A stretch of DNA of 12,182 nucleotides, taken from Bacteriovoracaceae bacterium (GTDB lineage Bacteria > Bdellovibrionota > Bacteriovoracia > Bacteriovoracales > Bacteriovoracaceae). The stretch's first letter is position 1; every line of letters begins with the position of its first letter. The notes beneath the pieces were generated by a model that was given only the letters and a program-made list of their open reading frames with translations, was not told the DNA's origin and did no database searches. The DNA is taken from positions 1 to 12,182 of the forward strand of contig CANFNN010000065.1 in the NCBI GenBank assembly GCA_947448095.1, read 5' to 3'. Shown here piece after piece: positions 1-5,113 of the stretch. The position numbers and the translations under genes are program-made.

Positions 1-128
1 AATTGGGCCTATGGGACCAGAGAGGCTTCGATGTATGGCCTATCGGTAGGATTTCCTATATTGCAGGCTTTTTAATGCGCCTAAGTAGTTGTAATAGCGT
101 TTCGCAATTGGTTTCTATGCAGATTTAA
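1..128 (+). other. possible 3' end of an upstream coding sequence (frame uncertain)
   Basis: Two plus-strand frames enter from the left edge without a stop. One ends at a TAA at 73-75 and the other at a TAA at 126-128. Both translations look roughly protein-like and are too short to choose between. All minus-strand frames are broken by stops. I recognise no family. This is either the tail of a gene truncated by the window edge or non-coding sequence in front of the tRNA. Confidence 0.2.
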
Positions 129-147
129 ACTTTCTTAAATTTCAACC

Positions 148-176
148 TTGATAACTGACTCATCTTCGTTTAAAAC
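148..176 (+). promoter_or_regulatory. sigma-70 type promoter of tRNA-Arg
   Basis: TTGATA (148-153, 5 of 6 to the -35 consensus) lies 17 bases before TAAAAC (171-176). Transcription would start near 183, about 9 bases before the tRNA. The same TTAAAACTA string occurs at the candidate -10 of the tRNA-Ser gene near 10361, which supports it as a tRNA promoter element in this genome. Confidence 0.55.
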
Positions 177-285
177 TAGTCACTCATCAGCGCAGTCGTA
201 GCTTAGTTGGATAGAGCACTTGACTACGAATCAAGAGGTCGGACGTTCGAATCGTCCCGATTGCGCCATTAATGAATCTAGTTTT
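172..285. repeat. 8-bp inverted repeat bracketing tRNA-Arg
   Basis: AAAACTAG (172-179) and CTAGTTTT (278-285) are exact reverse complements placed on either side of the tRNA gene. The left arm overlaps the -10 region of the promoter, so it would lie mostly outside the transcript. A processing stem is therefore unlikely unless transcription starts further upstream. Confidence 0.35.
192..268 (+). tRNA. tRNA-Arg (anticodon ACG), CCA encoded
   Basis: A full cloverleaf can be drawn. The acceptor stem GCAGTCG (192-198) pairs with CGATTGC (258-264), followed by discriminator G265 and an encoded CCA (266-268). The D stem is GCTT/GAGC. The anticodon stem CTTGA/TCAAG encloses a loop with ACG at 226-228, and the T stem GGACG/CGTCC encloses TTCGAAT. 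A34 of tRNA-Arg(ACG) is the classical target of the tRNA adenosine deaminase TadA, whose gene lies at 9849-10337 in this window. After deamination to inosine, this one tRNA reads CGU, CGC and CGA. Confidence 0.97.
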
Positions 286-320
286 CTATCCATCATTTTT
301 CGCAACTTCGTACTACATTA

Positions 321-908
321 CTAACTAATAAACAGGTTCTTAAGAACTGAAGTATTGGATTTAGTTCCCTGTTGAATCAGTTTAATTTCTTCTCTCTGTC
401 TCGATGTCAGAAAGGCTTCAAGCGGTTGGGCATGCTTGGCAATACACTCAAAAGCAGTTCCTATCTGCATATCCCATAATCCATAAAACAACTTTAAATC
501 ATCAGGACAAACCTTATCTCTGTCGAGACTCGGTCCATTGGCACATTCAAAGGATTCAATAATATTGAGTGTGCCGTAGTCATTGGTCATCTCCTCACCG
601 GGAAAAATATCTTTTATCGCTATTTCAAAACCCATCGTAGTAAGCATGGAGTTGGGGCTGTAGCTATGGTTTACATAACGGGTCAGGTCCCAGCAAAAAA
701 CATAGTCCCCCGATGAATTTCGATAGGAATATTTAAGTAAGTTTTCAAGGTTAGCGGCCGACATTTTTCCGATGTCTTCTTTGGGAATAATACGGTCAAG
801 CTCATCTTTAACCCAAGTGATAGTACCTTTAGGGATTAGCGCCGTGGCAAATATTCCATAGCCAATTTCAGGAGAGACAAACTTAAGTTCTGTATAGGGG
901 TGAAGCAT
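321..908 (-). CDS. SET-domain protein (putative lysine methyltransferase)
   Basis: A 195-residue protein with the SET fold signatures in order: GYGIFAT at residues 16-22 (first SAM-binding strand), NHSYSPN at 80-86 (the NHSxxPN SAM-binding motif) and GEEMTNDYG at 104-112 (the GEEIxxDYG motif with the catalytic tyrosine). Two cysteines follow at 122 and 134, in the place of the zinc-binding post-SET segment of eukaryotic enzymes, but the spacing is not the usual CxCxxxxC. SET proteins transfer methyl groups from SAM to protein lysines. In bacteria they are scattered, their targets are mostly unknown, and they are often suspected of horizontal origin. There is no sigma-54 site upstream. The gene ends 52 bases from the tRNA-Arg gene and faces it. 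The family is clear; the substrate cannot be read from sequence. Confidence 0.9.
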   Translation of the reverse strand: MLHPYTELKFVSPEIGYGIFATALIPKGTITWVKDELDRIIPKEDIGKMSAANLENLLKYSYRNSSGDYVFCWDLTRYVNHSYSPNSMLTTMGFEIAIKDIFPGEEMTNDYGTLNIIESFECANGPSLDRDKVCPDDLKLFYGLWDMQIGTAFECIAKHAQPLEAFLTSRQREEIKLIQQGTKSNTSVLKNLFIS

Positions 909-953
909 AAAGCAATCTTAGACGCTCACCTTGGGAAAATAAAGTAATATTCT

Positions 954-972
954 AAGATGCAAAGCACATCTT
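954..972 (-). terminator. weak hairpin after the CsbD-like gene
   Basis: Directly past the TAA, the minus strand reads AAGATG, a 7-base loop, then CATCTT, with no clear T run. It could be a weak terminator or a 3'-end stabilising stem. Confidence 0.3.
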
Positions 973-1266
973 TTAATGGATATGCCTGGGGGATTCAAAA
1001 CCTAGAGGGCTTCTTTGGTAAGAACTAATCCCACTACTTAAAAGATCACATTTATCGGTCTCATTATCAAAAGAATCCAATAATAGTTTTAAATTGCGAT
1101 CAATTTCCTCATTCGTTTGAAGATATTTTTTACGAACTAAATTTGGAATTAAAGAAATATTGCCATGAATTTCATCTAACTCCTCATCCGTAATCTCACC
1201 CCATAAATTTCTTACCCCAGCTTTTACTTCGGCCCATTTATGATTAATTTGTTTTTGGTTCAACAT
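973..1266 (-). CDS. CsbD-like stress-response protein with C-terminal extension
   Basis: A 97-residue protein. Residues 1-60 follow the CsbD pattern: a start like MNxxxIxxKW, then W22GEITDEELDEIHGN, then a segment with KKYLQTNEEID. CsbD proteins are small, hydrophilic, partly disordered general-stress proteins; the first was described as a sigma-B-dependent gene in Bacillus, and their molecular function is unknown. The last 30 or so residues (from about residue 68) go beyond the family's normal length of 60-70 and match nothing I know. The start is well supported by an AGGAGG ribosome site in the 5'-GGAGGAATCGATG context. A sigma-54 promoter ends about 30 bases upstream of the ATG. A weak hairpin (954-972) follows the stop. 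Confidence 0.85.
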   Translation of the reverse strand: MLNQKQINHKWAEVKAGVRNLWGEITDEELDEIHGNISLIPNLVRKKYLQTNEEIDRNLKLLLDSFDNETDKCDLLSSGISSYQRSPLGFESPRHIH

Positions 1267-1297
1267 CGATTCCTCCTAAATATTCAATCATGTAATG

Positions 1298-1313
1298 AGC
1301 AGGATTGATGCCA
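1298..1313 (-). promoter_or_regulatory. sigma-54 promoter for the CsbD-like gene
   Basis: The minus strand reads TGGCAT, 5 bases, CTGCT, compared with the consensus TGGCAC-N5-TTGCW. The GG and GC doublets have the obligatory 10-base spacing. The predicted start near 1287 leaves a leader of about 20 bases that contains AGGAGG in front of the ATG at 1266. Confidence 0.75.
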
Positions 1314-1349
1314 AGTTAATTCTTGTGGCAGTTGTTGGTTAATTAGTGA

Positions 1350-1365
1350 TGGTCTAAGGCTTGCA
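1350..1365 (+). promoter_or_regulatory. sigma-54 promoter for the small basic protein gene
   Basis: TGGTCT, 5 bases, TTGCA. The -12 half is perfect and the -24 half keeps TGG with two or three mismatches; GG and GC are 10 bases apart. Transcription near 1377 fits translation from the ATG at 1402. It is divergent from the CsbD promoter, with 36 bases between the two -24 boxes. That gap holds GTTAATT twice (1315-1321 and 1338-1344). Confidence 0.6.
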
Positions 1366-1401
1366 ATCAAGTTCAATGAGGTTATGAACGAGGGGATGAT
1401 T

Positions 1402-1599
1402 ATGCAGCTAAAAAATAGAAGACTTACTCAAGTTAAAAAACTAGTTATTCCAGTAAAAAAGAAATCGTTAAGGAATCAAGCTTTGATCATTAAGGCTGAT
1501 TTTGTGAAGTTGGGAAGTGATGTGGCATTGGGTTATGAAATATTGAAGGAATTAATTGAAAAGAAAATGAATCGGAAAGTACTGGTGAAAAATAGATGA
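1402..1599 (+). CDS. small, strongly basic hypothetical protein
   Basis: A protein of 65 residues, rich in lysine and arginine (KK, KKK and RR clusters in the first 25 residues), with no membrane segment or cysteine. I recognise no family. Three in-frame ATGs exist (1384, 1396, 1402). I chose 1402 because GAGGGG (1390-1395) sits 6 bases before it, the right spacing, whereas it lies inside the coding sequence if 1384 is used. The sigma-54 promoter just upstream also leaves a suitable short leader. Residues from about 33 (DFVKLGSDVALGYEILKELIEKK) could form a helix. The charge suggests binding to nucleic acid or to an acidic partner, but that is only a guess. Confidence 0.6.
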   Translation: MQLKNRRLTQVKKLVIPVKKKSLRNQALIIKADFVKLGSDVALGYEILKELIEKKMNRKVLVKNR

Positions 1600-1677
1600 G
1601 ATCTATAAACGAGGAAGTTTGCCCCATTAATAGAAAGTTCATTATTCATAAGTCGTGAAATTGATGTCCAGTGAATT

Positions 1678-1693
1678 TGGCACAATAAATGCT
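1678..1693 (+). promoter_or_regulatory. sigma-54 promoter for the DUF1328 gene
   Basis: TGGCAC, 5 bases, ATGCT. The -24 box is exact, the -12 box has one change, and GG/GC spacing is 10. The predicted start near 1704 lies about 33 bases before the ATG at 1737, with GGAG (around 1727) in the leader. Confidence 0.8.
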
Positions 1694-1736
1694 TCTAGTC
1701 GGTTGAGAAAATGAAACAATTGAAAGGAGATATTTT

Positions 1737-1919
1737 ATGTTGAGAGCCGCAATTGCATTCTTTGTCTTGGGTTTGGTAGCTATTTTATTAGGCGCCAACG
1801 GAGTTGGGGGATTGTCGCTAGATATTGGAAAAACTCTATTGTTTGTATTCCTAATCTTAGCTGTGATTAGTTTCATTGCTAGTATGGCGACAGGAAGAAA
1901 GATGATTAATAAGCACTAA
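1737..1919 (+). CDS. DUF1328 family small membrane protein (YtjA-like)
   Basis: A 60-residue protein that begins MLRAAIAFFVLGLVAILLGANGVGG. It has two hydrophobic helices (about residues 4-20 and 32-50) joined by a glycine-rich turn, and a basic C-terminal tail (GRKMINKH). This is the pattern and length of the DUF1328 inner-membrane proteins, which have no assigned function and often appear among stress-induced genes. An AAAGGAGA ribosome site precedes the ATG. The gene has its own sigma-54 promoter and is followed by a strong hairpin terminator, so it looks monocistronic. Like the CsbD-like gene, it belongs to a class often seen in stress regulons, and both carry the same promoter type here. 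Confidence 0.9.
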   Translation: MLRAAIAFFVLGLVAILLGANGVGGLSLDIGKTLLFVFLILAVISFIASMATGRKMINKH

Positions 1920-1929
1920 TAATCGATTT

Positions 1930-1962
1930 TGGGATTGATTATATATAATCAGTCCCATTTTA
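1930..1962 (+). terminator. intrinsic terminator after the DUF1328 gene
   Basis: The stem is TGGGATTGATTA (1930-1941) with TAATCAGTCCCA (1946-1957), 12 pairs including one G-T, with a 4-base TATA loop. It is followed by TTTTA. The hairpin lies between two converging genes, so it may also slow transcripts from the minus-strand methyltransferase. Confidence 0.75.
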
Positions 1963-1978
1963 AAAATCGCAAACAGTA

Positions 1979-2836
1979 TTAGGTTAAAAATCTGCTTTGA
2001 AGTTCGCTTAATCCTAATTCTTCCAAAAGTGCCGAGAGTTTTTCTTGAGCATTTTTTCGGGGAAGGTTTTTGTATTGGGCAACAATTAGTTCGTTTTTCA
2101 TTGAGTGCTCCCAGCCAACTAGTTCTGTAACAGTAACTTGGTACCCATGAGCTTCTAATCTTAAGCATCTCAATACATTTGTTATGTGACTTCCGAATTC
2201 TCGCGTGTGAATGGGATGTCTCCACATCTCAGTAAAAAAACTTTTCCCAATCATTTTTCCTTTTGTACGTCTGAATTCTGCCGCCACTTCGGCTTGACAA
2301 CAGGGAACCAAAACAAAAAACTCTGCATTTTTTTTCAGGCCAAAATCAATGGCATCATCTGTGGCAGTATTACAAGCATGCAGCGCTGTTACCATGCCAA
2401 CTTTTTCAGGTAAAAGGCTAGAGCTGGTAGAGTCTTCAACTGTCAGATTTAAAAAAGACATGCGCGGAAATTTAAGCTTACGAGAAAGTTCTTGGGATTT
2501 TTTAACTAGTTCTTCTCTTGTTTCAATGCCGAAAATGTCACCAGAATCCAGGCCCTTAAAAAATAAATCATAAAGGATAAATCCCAAGTAAGATTTTCCC
2601 GCACCGTGATCAACAACCGTCAGGGGATTTCCGGAATCTTTTAACTGATTTAGTAAGGGTTCAATAAATTGATAGAGATGATAGACTTGTTTTAACTTTC
2701 TTCGACTGTCTTGATTAAGCTTTCCATCTCTTGTGAGAATGTGAAGTTCTTTGAGCAATTCTACTGATTGCCCAGCTTTAATTTCAGGTATTAAGTTCAT
2801 AACCTGAAATCTATCATAAGATTGAATATTTACCAC
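1979..2836 (-). CDS. SAM-dependent methyltransferase, Methyltransf_32 type
   Basis: A protein of up to 285 residues. The SAM-binding motif I is VVDHGAGKSYLGF (residues 74-86). It is followed by FGIETREELV (102-111), ALHACNTATDDAI (151-163) and the PCCQ motif (178-181). This HACxTATD...PCCQ pair is the signature of the PF13679 family, which includes METTL25-like proteins and is annotated variously as RNA or protein methyltransferase; the substrate is unknown. Residues 30-60 and the last 30 residues look helical. The start is uncertain. The longest frame begins with GTG at 2836, but that codon lies inside a perfect 15-bp hairpin and has no good ribosome site. An ATG at residue 13 (position 2800) is an alternative. 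No gene lies close enough upstream to form an operon. Confidence 0.85.
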   Translation of the reverse strand: MVNIQSYDRFQVMNLIPEIKAGQSVELLKELHILTRDGKLNQDSRRKLKQVYHLYQFIEPLLNQLKDSGNPLTVVDHGAGKSYLGFILYDLFFKGLDSGDIFGIETREELVKKSQELSRKLKFPRMSFLNLTVEDSTSSSLLPEKVGMVTALHACNTATDDAIDFGLKKNAEFFVLVPCCQAEVAAEFRRTKGKMIGKSFFTEMWRHPIHTREFGSHITNVLRCLRLEAHGYQVTVTELVGWEHSMKNELIVAQYKNLPRKNAQEKLSALLEELGLSELQSRFLT

Positions 2837-2862
2837 CTTGCTTTGGCCAAGGTGGTAAATAT
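2826..2862. repeat. perfect 15-bp inverted repeat over the methyltransferase start
   Basis: ATATTTACCACCTTG (2826-2840) and CAAGGTGGTAAATAT (2848-2862) are exact reverse complements around a 7-base loop. No T run follows on either strand, so it does not look like an intrinsic terminator. It covers the GTG start of the methyltransferase at 2834-2836. It could be an operator for a dimeric regulator or a leader hairpin. Confidence 0.8.
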
Positions 2863-2948
2863 GAAACGCTCATGGGACTGAGTGCACTACTGAATCAGTG
2901 GCCAACTATTTTTGCAGGTTTTAAGTGGAACTTAATTCATCAGATCCG

Positions 2949-2966
2949 TAGGTCAATTCTGACCTA
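2949..2966. promoter_or_regulatory. operator-like dyad TAGGTCA-N4-TGACCTA
   Basis: Two perfect 7-base half sites separated by ATTC (18 bases in total), the geometry of a site for a dimeric helix-turn-helix regulator. The bound protein is unknown. Confidence 0.4.
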
Positions 2967-2989
2967 GCGTTGTTGGCCAATCCTAAGGA

Positions 2990-3005
2990 AGCATATCTCA
3001 GGCCA
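2990..3005 (-). promoter_or_regulatory. weak sigma-54-like promoter toward the methyltransferase
   Basis: The minus strand reads TGGCCT, 5 bases, ATGCT, with correct GG/GC spacing. The -24 box has two mismatches, and the predicted start is about 140 bases before the gene, so this match is less secure than the others in the window. Confidence 0.3.
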
Positions 3006-3131
3006 AAATTTCACTTAACCATTTTAAGTACTTAAATACCTCGTGAAAGGTTTTGGGGTAAAATGCGAAGTGAAGAGTTAGGGGTAGATCATCAAGCCTT
3101 TCTCCTATAAAATCTCCACAGGAGAAGCCAT

Positions 3132-3395
3132 ATGGAACTTCCACTACATATTTTGGGTAGATACATTGAGCATAGAAAGCGTGACTTCCAACAATGTCTG
3201 TACTCGCTTAAGCGTCACCAATATAAAAATATTGAAAAAGTCGGTCATCAACTTAAGGGAAATGGCGCCACTTTTGGGCATCCAGAGCTGTCCTCGATTG
3301 GAAAAAAACTGGAAGAAGCAGCTCAGGAGAAAGATATCGATAACTTAAAAGAATCCATGAAAGAATTCTCTGATTGGGTCAAAAACCTTCATTAA
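3132..3395 (+). CDS. HPt domain histidine phosphotransfer protein
   Basis: An 87-residue, single-domain protein, helical throughout. The phosphorylatable histidine is H39 in GHQLKGNGATFG (38-49), the classic HxLKGxxxxxG motif. It is followed by PELSSIGKKLEEAAQ, the next helix of the four-helix bundle. HPt proteins relay phosphate between receiver domains of hybrid kinases and response regulators in the cytoplasm. An AGGAGA ribosome site (3120-3125) sets the start. The stop overlaps the stop of the converging response regulator by 3 bases. No histidine kinase is in the window, so the phosphate donor must be encoded elsewhere. The adjacent activator is the obvious candidate partner, but that is inferred from position only. 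Confidence 0.9.
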   Translation: MELPLHILGRYIEHRKRDFQQCLYSLKRHQYKNIEKVGHQLKGNGATFGHPELSSIGKKLEEAAQEKDIDNLKESMKEFSDWVKNLH

Positions 3396-4801
3396 TTAAG
3401 GTCCATCTCTTTTAGCTTTCGATAAAGAGTTTTTCTGTCGATTCCAAGGTCGTTAGCTGTCTGTTCTTTTGCTCCACCATTTTTATCAAAAATATGTTGA
3501 ATATATTTTTTAGAAAGCTCATCTAAAGTAATAGGCTTATCATCTTCGAAAATAAGTCGTTTATTTGGAACCATTTCATTTGAAAGGCTTGCTGGCCGGT
3601 CGATCTTATATAGGTCCTCAGTGGGAAGATCTTCTGGTTTTAGGATCTCTGAATTAGTCAAAACAACAGCACGCTCGATTGCATTTTCTAACTCCCTTAC
3701 GTTTCCTTTCCAGATGTAATTTTCAAGCTTTTGAACAGCTTCTTTGGAAAATCCTTTTACTGATACATTATTTAGAATTGAGAATTTCTTAAGAAAATAC
3801 TCACTTAAAGGCAAAATATCTTCTTTGCGTTCTCGAAGAGGTGGCATAAATATTGGAATCACGTTTAATCTAAAATATAGATCTTCCCTAAATCGACCTT
3901 CTGCCACCTCTTGTCGTAAATCTTTGTGAGTTGCACAAATAATTCGTGCTGAAATATCTCGATATTGGTTTTCTCCAATTCGTTTTACTTTTCTCTCTTG
4001 TAAGACACGCAAAAGTTTTGCCTGAAGGGACAGAGTCAAATCACCTATTTCATCTAGGAACAGCGTTCCTTTGTTCGCTTCTTCAAATAATCCAATTTTT
4101 TTATCATTGGCACCTGTAAATGCTCCTTTAGCGTGACCAAATAATTCTGATTCTAAAAGATTTTCAGGAATCGCTGAACAATTGATAGCAATAAAAGGTC
4201 CATCTTTCTTATCCCCTAGCTCGTGTACAGCTTTTGCAATAACTTCCTTACCGGATCCACTTTCACCGCTTATAAGTATGTTCGCCTGACTGGTTGAAAC
4301 TCTTTGGGCTAGCTCCATGGCCCGCCTGAAACCCTGACTCTTTCCTATAACTCCTTTCAGTCCCATAAAATCTTGTCCCTGAAACAAGTTCTTGAGATTT
4401 GTATTTTCCGTTTGGACTTCGTTAAGATGAAGTGCTCTCTGAACAGAAATAAGTAGTTGTGGAATATGAAGTGGTTTTAAGACGAAGTCATAAGCACCCG
4501 AATCAATGGCTTCTACTGCAGTCTCGACGCTGCCTTCTGCAGTCATAAGAATTATAGGTAGTCCTGGGTGAGATTTTTTAATTCTTTTGATAAAATCAAT
4601 CCCTGACATCACTGGTAATTTCAAGTCGGAGATTACGACATCTGTGAAAATTCTTTTATTTTCAATTTCAATGACAGCTTCCTCGGCATTATTAAACGCC
4701 AGTGTCTTATATCCTCTCTGCCTAAAGAAACTTGCCAGCAAGTCTAAAAGGTCTAAGTCATCATCAATTATTGTAATCGTCGGAGTGTTTTTTATCTTCA
4801 C
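3392..4801 (-). CDS. NtrC-family sigma-54 activator / response regulator
   Basis: About 469 residues from the GTG at 4801. The order is a receiver domain, an AAA+ sigma-54 interaction domain and a Fis-type helix-turn-helix. In this numbering: acidic pocket DDD near 13-15, phospho-acceptor D59 (ISDLKLP), T87 and K109; Walker A GESGSGKE at 179-186; GAFTGA loop at 226-231, which contacts sigma-54; Walker B FLDE at 248-251; arginine-finger region GRFREDLYFRLN at 302-313; GNVRELEN at 366-373; HTH at about 443-466. All key residues are intact, so it should be an active, phosphorylation-controlled activator. The open frame extends to a TTG at 4864, but those 21 residues are not part of a receiver domain. 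The GTG has AAAGGA 10 bases upstream. It converges on the HPt gene and lies near several sigma-54 promoters. Confidence 0.95.
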   Translation of the reverse strand: MKIKNTPTITIIDDDLDLLDLLASFFRQRGYKTLAFNNAEEAVIEIENKRIFTDVVISDLKLPVMSGIDFIKRIKKSHPGLPIILMTAEGSVETAVEAIDSGAYDFVLKPLHIPQLLISVQRALHLNEVQTENTNLKNLFQGQDFMGLKGVIGKSQGFRRAMELAQRVSTSQANILISGESGSGKEVIAKAVHELGDKKDGPFIAINCSAIPENLLESELFGHAKGAFTGANDKKIGLFEEANKGTLFLDEIGDLTLSLQAKLLRVLQERKVKRIGENQYRDISARIICATHKDLRQEVAEGRFREDLYFRLNVIPIFMPPLRERKEDILPLSEYFLKKFSILNNVSVKGFSKEAVQKLENYIWKGNVRELENAIERAVVLTNSEILKPEDLPTEDLYKIDRPASLSNEMVPNKRLIFEDDKPITLDELSKKYIQHIFDKNGGAKEQTANDLGIDRKTLYRKLKEMDLN

Positions 4802-4907
4802 GGGGCTAAAATCCTTTGAAGGGAACTTTTGCCGAAATATAGTGGCAAAAATACCCAAAAACAAGCCTCGTGGGGCAATAAATACTTGAAATGTTTAAGC
4901 GTGTTTA

Positions 4908-4923
4908 TGGCACCTTCTATGCA
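4908..4923 (+). promoter_or_regulatory. sigma-54 promoter toward the 5114 gene
   Basis: TGGCAC, 5 bases, ATGCA. The -24 box is exact, the -12 box has one change, and GG/GC spacing is 10, nearly the same string as the DUF1328 promoter. Transcription near 4935 would give a leader of about 180 bases before the next gene. Confidence 0.7.
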
Positions 4924-4935
4924 CTTGAAGTGCCT
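4920..4935 (-). promoter_or_regulatory. possible divergent sigma-54 promoter toward the activator gene
   Basis: The minus strand reads AGGCAC, 5 bases, GTGCA, with correct spacing. It shares its -12 bases (4920-4923) with the plus-strand promoter because the DNA here is a dyad (GCACTT at 4921-4926, AAGTGC at 4928-4933). If real, it implies autoregulation of the activator. It could also be a by-product of the dyad. Confidence 0.4.
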
Positions 4936-4969
4936 ATATTGAGACAAGCTAAACTTCTTAAGTAATCTT

Positions 4970-5000
4970 ATGATTCATTTTAATTAAAAAAACGAATCAT
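4970..5000. repeat. AT-rich hairpin in the leader of the 5114 gene
   Basis: ATGATTC (4970-4976) pairs with GAATCAT (4994-5000), and after one mismatch TTTT pairs with AAAA. It might act as an attenuator or as a terminator of read-through from the divergent side; no T run follows it. Confidence 0.35.
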
Positions 5001-5061
5001 CACATGAATAACCATCGTTATGAGATATTCTGTCCTTCTTATTTTGAAGAGTCAGGAAGGA

Positions 5062-5091
5062 TTGTTCATTGTTTCGCTTCTTAGATATGAT
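5062..5091 (+). promoter_or_regulatory. possible sigma-70 promoter of the 5114 gene
   Basis: TTGTTC (5062-5067), an 18-base spacer and TATGAT (5086-5091, 5 of 6). It would give a very short leader containing AAGGAGG. If used together with the sigma-54 promoter at 4908, the gene would have both basal and inducible control. Confidence 0.35.
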
Positions 5092-5113
5092 GAGGTTATC
5101 TTAAGGAGGCATG

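Larger units (their letters stand above)
2863..3119. other. gene-free stretch between divergent genes
   Basis: No convincing reading frame. With the neighbouring hairpin loop, the stretch carries GGCCAA four times (2845, 2900, 2975, 3001) and a 7-bp dyad at 2949-2966. It may hold regulatory sites for the methyltransferase and the HPt gene, or a small RNA. I see no tRNA-like fold. Confidence 0.4.

Noticed and set aside
1325..1340. TGGCAG upstream of the small basic gene as a -24 box
   Set aside because: No GC follows at the required distance; the match at 1350-1365 is better.
1857..2225. Minus-strand 122-residue frame
   Set aside because: It overlaps the methyltransferase and DUF1328 genes and the terminator in another frame, has no family features and lacks a ribosome site.
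2899..2916. TGGCCA...TTGCA resembling a plus-strand sigma-54 promoter before the HPt gene
   Set aside because: The GG and GC doublets are 12 bases apart instead of 10, a spacing that normally abolishes sigma-54 recognition.
4587..4889. Plus-strand 100-residue frame
   Set aside because: It is antisense to the receiver domain of the activator, whose reading is unambiguous.
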